Source: UBA966 sp046350355
GTDB lineage: Bacteria > Planctomycetota > Phycisphaerae > Phycisphaerales > SM1A02
DNA length: 64,000 nt
Direction: 5' to 3'
NCBI GenBank assembly: GCA_046350355.1
Contig: JAXMAN010000003.1
Coordinates: 124,001 to 188,000 of the forward strand
Positions 31,660-38,955 of the stretch are shown here, in pieces (position 1 is the first letter of the stretch; each line of letters opens with the position of its first letter). The notes beneath the pieces were generated by a model. It was not told the origin of the DNA. It saw only the letters and a list, made by a program, of their open reading frames with translations, and searched no databases. The position numbers were made by a program, and so were the translations under genes.

Positions 31660-32034
31660 CGCAAGCGACGCCCGCCCGCGACGCCAAAGCAGGCCGCCAG
31701 CTGCTGCGGTCCCATCGACCAGGCGCTGGATCCCGCGCTTTTCAAGGCGCTTTCGGATCCCACGCGCCTCTCGCTCGTGGCCTGCATCGCCAAGTGCGGC
31801 CGCGGCTGCTCGGTCGGGGAGGTGGCCGAATGCTGCGCGGTGGACCTCTCCGTCGTCTCGCGCCACCTGGCGCTGCTGGCGCGCTCGGGCGTGCTCGAGG
31901 CGGACAAGCGCGGGCGCACCGTCCTCTATTCCGTCCGCTACACCCACGTCTGCGGCGCGCTGCGCGCGCTCGCGGACGCCCTCGACGAGTGCTGCCCCGG
32001 CAGCGCGGGAGGTTGCCGTGGCAAGTGCTGCTGA
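31648..32034 (+). CDS. arsR: ArsR-family arsenic-responsive repressor
   Basis: The gene encodes 128 residues. The HTH is recognisable in ALFKALSDPTRLSLVACIAKCG, CSVGEVAECCAVDLSVVSRHLALLARSG and the wing LEADKRGRTVLYSVRY. It is rich in cysteine: SCCG near residue 18, CIAKCGRGC, ECC and a C-terminal ECCPGSAGGCRGKCC. Vicinal cysteines bind As(III) in the family. The context (arsenate reductase-methyltransferase and aquaporin next door) identifies the metalloid. It overlaps the next gene by 17 bases. The mRNA is probably leaderless because the -10 box ends 6 bases before the ATG. Confidence 0.93.
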   Translation: MTQVRKRRPPATPKQAASCCGPIDQALDPALFKALSDPTRLSLVACIAKCGRGCSVGEVAECCAVDLSVVSRHLALLARSGVLEADKRGRTVLYSVRYTHVCGALRALADALDECCPGSAGGCRGKCC

Positions 32035-33388
32035 TGCCGCGCGCCCGCCGCGCGTCCTCTTTCTCTGCACCGGCAACGCGTGCCGCAGCCAGATGGCCGA
32101 AGGCTGGGCGCGCGCGCTCTGCGGCGGGGCGATCGAGCCCTACTCCGCGGGCATCGACCCGCACGGCGTGAACCCGCTCGCGGTGCGCGCGATGCAGGAG
32201 GCCGGCGTCGACATCTCCGGCCACTCCTCCAAGCGCGTCGATGTGCTCACGGGCATCCCCTTCGACTTCATCGTCACCGTCTGCGACAACGCGCACGAGG
32301 CGTGCCCCTACCTGCCGCTGCCCGCGAAGATCGTGCACCGCAGCTTCGAGGATCCGCCGCGTCTGGCGGCGGGCGCGCGCAGCGACGACGAGGCGATGCC
32401 GCACTACCGCCGCGTGCGCGACGAGATTCGCGCGTTCATCCAGAACCTTCCTCAGACCCTTGCTGGAGCCACACCGATGAGCAACCGCACCTGCTGCGGC
32501 GATGACTGCTGCACGCCTGCGAGCACCGCGAAGGCCGCGCCCGCGACCACGCCCGATACCACCGCCCACGCCGTCCGCGACCAGGTGCGCGAGGGCTACG
32601 CCAAGATCGCGCAGACCGGCTGCTGCGGCCCCAGCGGCGGCGGCTGCTGCGGGGCGACCGCCTTCACGCCGGAGCAGCTCGCGCAGGCGATCGGCTACTC
32701 CAGCGGCGACCTCGCCGCGATGCCCGAGGGGGCGAACATGGGCCTCTCCTGCGGCAATCCGACGGCGATCGCGTCGCTGCGCGCGGGCGAGGTCGTGCTC
32801 GACCTCGGCGCGGGCGGCGGCTTCGACTGTTTTGTCGCGGGGCCCAAGGTCGGCGCGACCGGCCGCGTGATCGGCGTCGACATGACCGCCGACATGCTCG
32901 CGAAGGCGCGGCGCAACATCGCTTCCTACCGCGCGCAGACGGGGCTCGACAACGTCGAGTTCCGCCTCGGCGAGATCGAGTCGCTGCCCGTCGCGGACGC
33001 GAGCGTCGACGTCGTCATCTCCAACTGCGTGCTGAACCTCTCGCCCGACAAGCCGCGCGTCTGGCGCGAGATCGCGCGCGTGCTGCGCCCGGACGGGCGC
33101 GTCGCGGTCTCGGACCTCGCGCTGCTGCGGCCGCTGCCGCCGGCGGTGCAGGCGGACCTGGAGGCGCTCATCGGCTGCGTCGCGGGCGCGGTGCTCGTCG
33201 AGGAGACGCGCGCGATGGCGCAGGCCGCGGGTCTGTCGGACATCGTCCTCACGCCCAAGCCGCAGTACATCGACGCGATGACCAACTGGGAGGATCCGCT
33301 CTACCGCCGCATCGTCGAGCGTCTGCCCGCGGGCGCGCGGCCGAGCGACTACATCACGAGCCTCGATGTCACGGCGAGCAAGCGCTGA
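32018..33388 (+). CDS. Fusion of arsenate reductase (ArsC, thioredoxin-type) and arsenite methyltransferase (ArsM)
   Basis: The gene encodes 456 residues in one continuous frame from the GTG at 32018, which follows GGGAGG. Residues 10-145 are a low-molecular-weight phosphatase-type ArsC: the P-loop is CTGNACRSQ, and CDNAHEAC gives the second and third catalytic cysteines with the spacing seen in the pI258 enzyme. Residues 165-456 are ArsM: SAM motif VVLDLGAGGGFDCF near residue 260, and conserved cysteines in GLSCGNP, ISNCVLNLSPDK and LIGCVAGA. One polypeptide could thus reduce As(V) to As(III) and methylate it. An internal ATG at 32477 (MSNRTCCGDD) with no good ribosome site could also start ArsM alone. 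Confidence 0.9.
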   Translation: MASAADAARPPRVLFLCTGNACRSQMAEGWARALCGGAIEPYSAGIDPHGVNPLAVRAMQEAGVDISGHSSKRVDVLTGIPFDFIVTVCDNAHEACPYLPLPAKIVHRSFEDPPRLAAGARSDDEAMPHYRRVRDEIRAFIQNLPQTLAGATPMSNRTCCGDDCCTPASTAKAAPATTPDTTAHAVRDQVREGYAKIAQTGCCGPSGGGCCGATAFTPEQLAQAIGYSSGDLAAMPEGANMGLSCGNPTAIASLRAGEVVLDLGAGGGFDCFVAGPKVGATGRVIGVDMTADMLAKARRNIASYRAQTGLDNVEFRLGEIESLPVADASVDVVISNCVLNLSPDKPRVWREIARVLRPDGRVAVSDLALLRPLPPAVQADLEALIGCVAGAVLVEETRAMAQAAGLSDIVLTPKPQYIDAMTNWEDPLYRRIVERLPAGARPSDYITSLDVTASKR

Positions 33389-33407
33389 GGCGCGGGAGCG
33401 AGGCATC

Positions 33408-34127
33408 ATGCGGCGCCTGCTTGCGGAAGCCATCGGAACGGCGTGCCTTGTCTTCGCAGGCACGGGCGCGATCGTCGTCGACCACGCGACGGGCGGCGCG
33501 GTGACGCCGTTGGGCATCGCGCTCGCCTTCGGTCTGGTCGTGATGGCGATGAGCGAGGTCTTCGGCGACATCTCCGGCGCGCACCTCAATCCGGCGGTGA
33601 CGCTGGGATTCGCGTGCGCGCGGCGATTCCCGCTGCGCGATGTGCCGGGCTACATCCTCGCGCAGGTCGCCGGTGCGTTCGCGGCCTCCGCGCTGCTCGC
33701 CGCGCTCTTTCCCGCCTCGCCCACGCTGGGTGCGACGCTCCCCGCCGGCGCTGCGATGCAGTCCTTCGTGCTGGAGGTCGTGCTCGCGTTCGTGCTGATG
33801 CTGGTGATCCTGGCGGTCTCGAGCGGACCGCGCGAGCGCGGCCTCGCGGCGGGGCTCGCCGTGGGCGGGACGGTCGCCCTGTGCGCGATCTTCGCGGGAC
33901 CGATCAGCGGGGCCTCGATGAATCCCGCGCGATCGCTCGCGCCGGCGGTGCTTTCGGGAAGCCTGCAGCACCTGTGGATCTATCTTGTGGCGCCGCCGCT
34001 CGGCGCGGTGCTCGCGGTGGCGTGCGCGCGGGCGACAGGCGTGACGGGAGCGCGCACGGCGAATCGCGCGGCACAAGTATTCGAAAGCACCACAGATCAT
34101 GCCCCTCTACGACACGATCGGCCATGA
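33408..34127 (+). CDS. Aquaporin/MIP-family channel, probable arsenite exit route
   Basis: The gene encodes 239 residues from the ATG at 33408. Six transmembrane segments and both NPA half-helices are present: SGAHLNPAVTLG near residue 60 and SGASMNPARSLAP near residue 170. Its place in the ars operon suggests an AqpS-type channel that lets As(III) made by the reductase leave the cell. Glycerol or water transport is the alternative. The gene starts 19 bases after the fusion gene stop and overlaps the next methyltransferase gene by 29 bases. Confidence 0.9.
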   Translation: MRRLLAEAIGTACLVFAGTGAIVVDHATGGAVTPLGIALAFGLVVMAMSEVFGDISGAHLNPAVTLGFACARRFPLRDVPGYILAQVAGAFAASALLAALFPASPTLGATLPAGAAMQSFVLEVVLAFVLMLVILAVSSGPRERGLAAGLAVGGTVALCAIFAGPISGASMNPARSLAPAVLSGSLQHLWIYLVAPPLGAVLAVACARATGVTGARTANRAAQVFESTTDHAPLRHDRP

Positions 34128-34914
34128 CTACGCGCAGCGCCGCCGGCCCGACCCGCGCTTCGCCGCCGCGATCGAGGCCGCGCTCGCCGGAGCGTCCACG
34201 ATCGTGAACATCGGCGCGGGCACGGGCAGCTACGAGCCGTCCGGCCGCACCGTGCTGGCGATCGAGCCCTCCGAGGTCATGATCCGCCAGCGCCCCGTGG
34301 GCGCCGCGCGGTGCGTGCAGGGCGTCGCGGAGGCGCTGCCGCTCGCGGACGCAAGCGTCGACGCCGCGATGGCCGTGCTGACGCTGCATCACTGGACCGA
34401 CCCGCAGCGTGGCCTGCGCGAGATGGCGCGTGTCGCGCGCACGCGCGCGGTCGTCGTCACCTGGGTCCCCGACGGTCCGGCGTTCTGGCTGACGCAGGAG
34501 TACTTCCCGGAGATCCTCGCGCACGACCGCACGATCTTTCCCGACACTCCGACGCTCGCCGCGCTGCTCGAGCGAACCATCGGCCCGACGCGCATCGATC
34601 CGCTGCCCGTTCCGCACGACTGCACCGACGGCATGCTCTGCGCGCACTGGCGTCGGCCGGAGGCGTACCTCGACCCGGGCGTGCGCGCGGCGATCTCCAG
34701 CTTCGCGCGGATCGACGCGGCGGCGGGCCTCGCGCGCCTGCGATCGGATCTCGAGAGCGGGCGGTGGGACGCGCGCTTCGGGCACCTGCGCGCGCTCGAG
34801 TCGGTGGACCTGGGCTATCGGATCTGCTGCTGCGCGCGGGGCTGTCCGGCGCCTTGCGCGGCCGAGAGCAGCGCCTGCTTCATCGCCGGCGATGGATCGG
34901 CGGCGCGCGCCTGA
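34099..34914 (+). CDS. Class I SAM-dependent methyltransferase
   Basis: The gene encodes 271 residues. It begins YDTIGHDYAQRRRPDPRF, a typical start of small-molecule methyltransferases, followed by motif I STIVNIGAGTGSYE near residue 34 and motif II VLAIEPSEVMIRQR; AEALPLADASVDAAMAVLTLHHW and LREMARVARTRAVVVTW cover the later motifs. The substrate is not obvious. It is the last gene of the ars transcript by position and overlap (29 bases), so arsenic-related methylation is possible, but the sequence is unlike ArsM. Its last 33 codons overlap the convergent gene. Confidence 0.85.
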   Translation: MPLYDTIGHDYAQRRRPDPRFAAAIEAALAGASTIVNIGAGTGSYEPSGRTVLAIEPSEVMIRQRPVGAARCVQGVAEALPLADASVDAAMAVLTLHHWTDPQRGLREMARVARTRAVVVTWVPDGPAFWLTQEYFPEILAHDRTIFPDTPTLAALLERTIGPTRIDPLPVPHDCTDGMLCAHWRRPEAYLDPGVRAAISSFARIDAAAGLARLRSDLESGRWDARFGHLRALESVDLGYRICCCARGCPAPCAAESSACFIAGDGSAARA

Positions 34915-35708
34915 TCGGCGAACTTCGCCGCCGCCTCGTCGCGGCCGGCGGCGAGCAGGGATGCGTAGATCCTGCCCACCCGATCGCGGAAGCGCGTCGT
35001 CATCATCCGCTTCATCCGTTCGCTCGTGCCGGGCACCGGGCCATCCGTCTTGGCCTTGGTCGAATCGATGTGCGCGATCGACTCATCCCGCTGCGACACC
35101 TCGTGGCGAAGCGCGGCCTCCGGATCGGCGACCAGCGCGCCAGCGTCCGCCCAGCGGCCGGCTGCGACGAACGCGTCGAAGATCGAGTCGATGTTCCTCT
35201 GGATCGCGTCCTTCCAGGCCGGATCGTCCCGGACGGGCGCGATGAGCGTGACGACGGACGCCTCGTCGCGGAGCACCTTCGTGCTGAGCGTGATCCAGTC
35301 CATGAGCGCGAGCGGGGCGACCGGCTTCGCTTCGAGCTTCTTCGCCGCCGCATCGCGGAGCGTCTCGAACTTCGCGCGCGCGGCGCCATGCTTGGCCGCG
35401 AGCTGCTGCATCTCGCCGGCCATGAAGGAGATCCGCACGCCCGCGTACTCGGGCGCCTCCAGAACCATGTTGTTCCAGAGCCAGACGTATTCGTCCGCCG
35501 CTCCGTCGTACTCGCGCGCGGCCACCAGATTTCGCGCGCGTGCGCGATGCTCCTCGACCGCCTTGGCGCCGCGGGACGGCGCGTGCGCGGGAACGTCCGG
35601 CGTCGCCGGAGCGGGCGCTTCCGGAGCCTTCGTGGCCTGACCAGCGGCGGGCCACGCGATGGGCAGGACGCAGGCGAGCGAAAGGACGGACGCGAGCACT
35701 CGTGTCAT
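34815..35708 (-). CDS. Secreted helical (TPR-like) protein of unknown function
   Basis: The gene encodes 297 residues. The signal peptide is MTRVLASVLSLACVLPIAWPAAGQA with likely cleavage near residue 24. The mature protein is Ala-rich and helical, with repeated helix pairs such as RARNLVAAREYDGAADEYVWLWNN and ASLLAAGRDEAAAKFADQARAAD that look like tetratricopeptide motifs. No family name is recognised. Its 3' end overlaps the methyltransferase gene by 100 bases in antisense, so one of the two C-termini may be over-extended. Confidence 0.7.
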   Translation of the reverse strand: MTRVLASVLSLACVLPIAWPAAGQATKAPEAPAPATPDVPAHAPSRGAKAVEEHRARARNLVAAREYDGAADEYVWLWNNMVLEAPEYAGVRISFMAGEMQQLAAKHGAARAKFETLRDAAAKKLEAKPVAPLALMDWITLSTKVLRDEASVVTLIAPVRDDPAWKDAIQRNIDSIFDAFVAAGRWADAGALVADPEAALRHEVSQRDESIAHIDSTKAKTDGPVPGTSERMKRMMTTRFRDRVGRIYASLLAAGRDEAAAKFADQARAADPSPAMKQALLSAAQGAGQPRAQQQIR

Positions 35709-35754
35709 GGAAGTCTCCCGGGGTGGAGGCGGCGGTAGAGCGGCGCGGAGGATT

Positions 35755-36507
35755 CTACTTCGGCCCGCGCGCCGCCCGCGCCAGTTCCTGCGCCAGGATC
35801 GGCACCGCCAGATTGCACGCCTGCACGCCCTGCGCGACGCAGAGCTTGAGGACCTCCATGATCTCCTCGACGCTCGCGCCCGCGGCGAGCGCGTTGCGGA
35901 TGTGGCGGCGCGTGCCCGGCGCGTACATGTGCGTGAAGGAGGCGTCGAAGGCGATGCTCAGCAGCTCCGTCTCCTTCGCGCCGAGCACGGGCTTCGCGTA
36001 GATGCCCGCGCCGACGGCCATGAATTCGTCGGTCCACTGCGGGTCCAGCTGGAAGAACGGATCCCACGCGGTGTTCCACTGGCCCATCGACTTCATCGCG
36101 TCGCACGCGGGCGTGGGTGGCGGCGACGAGGCCGCAGTCGTGCGCCCCGCGGCGGCGGCCTCCTCCAGCAGGATCGGCGCACCGAGGCTGCACGAGTGGA
36201 TCGACATCACGGTCGCGCACTTGACGACGAAGAGGATCTCCTCGCGCGTCGCGCCCGCTTCCAGCGCCGCGCGGATGTGCCGGCGCGTGCCGTCGGGATT
36301 GAGGTTCGTGCACGCCGCGTTGAGCGCGACGCCGATGAGCTCGACCAGCTTGCGCGGCAGCACGCCGCGCCGCCAGGGATCGGTGCTCATGCGCTCGCAG
36401 TTCGCCGCCCACGCGGCGTCCCATTCGCGAAGCGGGTCCGCCGCGGGATCCCAAGGACCCCGCGGCGGACCGTCGCCTGCTGCGCCGGACTGCGCCGGTG
36501 CGGTCAT
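35755..36507 (-). CDS. Two-domain carboxymuconolactone decarboxylase-like protein
   Basis: The gene encodes 250 residues with two AhpD-like domains. Domain one has LPRKLVELIGVALNAACTNLNPDGTRRHIRAALEAGATREEI and a Cys pair KCATVMSIHSC; domain two has GAKETELLSIAFDASFTHMYAPGTRRHIRNALAAGASVEEI and LCVAQGVQAC. The spacing (8 and 7 residues between cysteines) differs from the AhpD CxxC, so peroxidase-partner activity is unlikely. The gene overlaps the upstream beta-keto acid cleavage enzyme gene by four bases, which ties it to that catabolic pathway; its substrate is unknown. Confidence 0.8.
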   Translation of the reverse strand: MTAPAQSGAAGDGPPRGPWDPAADPLREWDAAWAANCERMSTDPWRRGVLPRKLVELIGVALNAACTNLNPDGTRRHIRAALEAGATREEILFVVKCATVMSIHSCSLGAPILLEEAAAAGRTTAASSPPPTPACDAMKSMGQWNTAWDPFFQLDPQWTDEFMAVGAGIYAKPVLGAKETELLSIAFDASFTHMYAPGTRRHIRNALAAGASVEEIMEVLKLCVAQGVQACNLAVPILAQELARAARGPK

Positions 36508-37673
36508 GCCTTCGCGCCCATCAGCTTCGCCTGCGCGGCGCGCACCGGCTCGGGCGCGATCATGCACGCCGCGATCGGGTGCGAGTCGCCGGCGACGACC
36601 GGGAGCGTCTTGCGCCCGTCGGTCGGCCACACGAGGAAGCCCGGGTCGTGGTCGGTCGGGTTCGGCGGCATGCCGTTGTTCTTGAGCGTCTCCTCGACGC
36701 TGTCGTACCAGACGCCGACCTTGCAGAGCTTGCGCGCCTCCTCGGCGGTCGCGACGCGGCGGCCGAAGGCCTTGCACAGCTTCACGATGTCCTGGATCTG
36801 CTCGACCGTCGTGCGGCGCTTGCGGTCCGGGCCCCAGAGGTTGTCCTCGTTGCCCACGCGCACATGCTGGCCGGTGAAGAGCGCCAGACCGGAGATCGTG
36901 ATCAGTCCGCGCATGCTCGACCAGAAGGTGTTGACCGAGCCCTGCGGGACGCGCTGCAGGAAGTGCATCCAGTCGAAGGGATTGCGGCCGAGCGTGCCGC
37001 CGCCGTAGCCGGAGAGGCCCATGTTCAGCGGTCCCATGTAGACGCCGGCGCGGATGAGGCGCTCGATGATCTCCCACTGATGCACGTGCCCGGGCACGAA
37101 GTAGGGGAGGATGCCGCCCTTGCGCAGGCGCTTGAGGTGCTCGAGGTAGAAGGCCGGCGTCGAGTCGACCACCATGCCCGACCACGCGGCGAGCACCTTC
37201 GGATCGTCCATGTGCGTGCCCGCGATGTCCGATTTCGAGAACATCGAGGCGATGTCCCACAGCGTCGAGCCCGTCGAGACGGTCACGAACTCCGGCTTCG
37301 GGTCGAGCTCGGTGAGCATGTGGCGGGTGTCGTAGTCCAGCCACTTCGCCTTGGCGTCGTCGGTGTGCGGCGCGAAGGAGATCGAGCCGCCGACCTGGAT
37401 GATCATCTCCGGGACGGCCTCCTTGACGCGCTTGAGGAGGTAGTTGTACTGCTCGAAGTTCGTCGATCCCATGCCCGTCGCGGGGTTGCGCACGTGGAAG
37501 TGCAGCATCGTCGCGCCGGCCTTGTAGCAGTCGACGGCGGCCTGCACCTGCTCGTCCCAGGTCACGGGGATGTCGCTCGCGTCGCCGGGCAGCCACGCGG
37601 GTCCGTAGGGGGCGGCGGTGATGACCAGCGGGGCCATGTTCTCGGGAAGGATGGAGTCGTCGGTGAAGTACAT
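36504..37673 (-). CDS. Beta-keto acid cleavage enzyme (BKACE, DUF849 family)
   Basis: The gene encodes 389 residues, with AAGGAGA as ribosome-binding site. It has the zinc-binding HFHVRNP motif near residue 58, NPTDHDPGF near the C-terminus, and a TIM-barrel pattern with VGGSISF, GMVVDSTPAFYL and MGLSGYGGGTLGRNP. BKACE enzymes condense a beta-keto acid with acetyl-CoA and release acetoacetate and an acyl-CoA; the first described was Kce of lysine fermentation. The substrate here is open. It is the first gene of an operon with the CMD-like gene, behind a 12-bp palindrome. Confidence 0.88.
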   Translation of the reverse strand: MYFTDDSILPENMAPLVITAAPYGPAWLPGDASDIPVTWDEQVQAAVDCYKAGATMLHFHVRNPATGMGSTNFEQYNYLLKRVKEAVPEMIIQVGGSISFAPHTDDAKAKWLDYDTRHMLTELDPKPEFVTVSTGSTLWDIASMFSKSDIAGTHMDDPKVLAAWSGMVVDSTPAFYLEHLKRLRKGGILPYFVPGHVHQWEIIERLIRAGVYMGPLNMGLSGYGGGTLGRNPFDWMHFLQRVPQGSVNTFWSSMRGLITISGLALFTGQHVRVGNEDNLWGPDRKRRTTVEQIQDIVKLCKAFGRRVATAEEARKLCKVGVWYDSVEETLKNNGMPPNPTDHDPGFLVWPTDGRKTLPVVAGDSHPIAACMIAPEPVRAAQAKLMGAKA

Positions 37674-37698
37674 GAAGGTCTCCTTGTGTCCGTGGTGA

Positions 37699-37710
37699 TT
37701 CTGTACAGAA
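37699..37710 (-). promoter_or_regulatory. 12-bp palindrome upstream of the BKACE operon
   Basis: TTCTGTACAGAA is a perfect palindrome 26 bases before the BKACE start codon. It is a likely operator for a catabolite-type regulator that is not encoded nearby. Confidence 0.5.
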
Positions 37711-37770
37711 CGCCGTGAAGAGGTGGTGGTTCGGTGGTTCAGTCCCGGTTCAGCCGGATGTCGTGGATAT

Positions 37771-38160
37771 TCAGTCCGGCTCCGGCATCGGGAAGGCCTG
37801 CGGGTCGGCCTCCCACACGCCGAAGCGGTTGCCCGCGGGATCGGCGGCGATGACGACCCACGCCGTGCGCGGCACCGCGGTGCGCGGACGCACGATGCTG
37901 CCCCCGTGGCGCTCGATGCGCGCGACGGTCTCGTCGAGCGACGCGACCTGCACGTACACGAGCCAGCCGTTCACGCCGTCGAGCGCGCGATAGGTGAGCC
38001 CGCCATGCTGCGTCGGCCCGGCCTCCGCGCCGGTCTGCACGCGCCAGTACTCGACGCCCGGCATCTGCTCGACCTGCCAACCCAGGACCTCCCGGTAGAA
38101 CGCCGCGAGCGCGGCGGGCCGGTCGCCGTGGATCTCGAAGTGGGTGATTGGGGAAGGCAT
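37771..38160 (-). CDS. VOC (glyoxalase-like) domain protein
   Basis: The gene encodes 129 residues. The beta-alpha-beta-beta-beta repeats of the vicinal oxygen chelate fold are seen in ITHFEIHGDRPAALAAFYREVLGW and WVVIAADPAGNRFGVWEAD. The metal-ligand pattern (His near residue 7, Glu in VWEAD) is retained in part. Members are dioxygenases, glyoxalases, resistance proteins or have no known activity. It ends 97 bases after the BKACE gene start region and is transcribed in the same direction, but the promoter palindrome between them suggests separate control. Confidence 0.82.
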   Translation of the reverse strand: MPSPITHFEIHGDRPAALAAFYREVLGWQVEQMPGVEYWRVQTGAEAGPTQHGGLTYRALDGVNGWLVYVQVASLDETVARIERHGGSIVRPRTAVPRTAWVVIAADPAGNRFGVWEADPQAFPMPEPD

Positions 38161-38331
38161 GCGGGGTGTCGGGGCGACGGCCCCGGGCGAGGGATACTAG
38201 CCCACGCGCAGCGCGACAGGCTGCCATTTTGCCCGTCCCGTACGATACGAATTGTGCGAATGACGCCATGTGCGCGGGGGCGACCCGCGTGCTGCCGCAT
38301 TCGAGTTGGCCCGCACGAAGCAGCGCGACGC

Positions 38332-38955
38332 ATGCAACCTTCCTCCGGTGAGAGCAGCAATCCGGGACCGCAGGAACCCGAGCGCACCGCACCCTGGATG
38401 CGCGGCACCTTCTGGTCGCCCACGCTCTACGCGGACGTGCGCCGACTGGCGGGATCGCTGCTGCGGCAGCGGCGCTCTGGCGACAGCATGAGCGTCACCA
38501 TCGTGATCAACGAGGCGTTCGCGCGCATGGCGAACTCGGGCAGCGACACGGACGCGCGGTCACCGGTGAGGCAGCGTGCCGCATTCTTTGCGCTCCTGCG
38601 CGTGGTCATGCGTTCGGTGATCACGGACTGGGTGCGTCGCCGGATTCGGCGTTCCGAGGCGATTCCGCTGGATCCGGCGCCTGCGGAGCCCGGCGCGTCG
38701 CCGCCCGGCGGCGAGCAGCTTCCCGCGGCGCTCGCGCAGGCGGAGGCGATCTCGGACGCGCTCGAACGCCTCGCGAAGATCAATCCGCGCGCGGCGGTCG
38801 TCGCGGAGTTTCGGTTCATCCGCGGCATGTCGGTGAGCGAGGTCTCCCAGGCGTTGGGGATCTCGGAGCGTGCAGTTGGACTTGACTGGGCGGGTGCGAG
38901 AGCATGGCTGAAGCGCGAACTGATCGACCTGTCGGACCCGCGCCGCGCGCCGTAG
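38332..38955 (+). CDS. ECF-type sigma factor (TIGR02999-like)
   Basis: The gene encodes 207 residues. Region 2 is represented by LYADVRRLAGSLLRQRR and VRQRAAFFALLRVVMRSVITDWVRRRIRRSE; region 4 is VVAEFRFIRGMSVSEVSQALGISERAVGLDWAGARAWLKREL. The pattern, with a WRxARAWL-like ending and no region 3, fits the planctomycete-rich TIGR02999 group. It overlaps the kinase gene by 52 bases. Other planctomycete sigma factors of this type are encoded with Ser/Thr kinases, and phosphorylation of the sigma factor is the suspected control; here that is inference. Confidence 0.85.
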   Translation: MQPSSGESSNPGPQEPERTAPWMRGTFWSPTLYADVRRLAGSLLRQRRSGDSMSVTIVINEAFARMANSGSDTDARSPVRQRAAFFALLRVVMRSVITDWVRRRIRRSEAIPLDPAPAEPGASPPGGEQLPAALAQAEAISDALERLAKINPRAAVVAEFRFIRGMSVSEVSQALGISERAVGLDWAGARAWLKRELIDLSDPRRAP

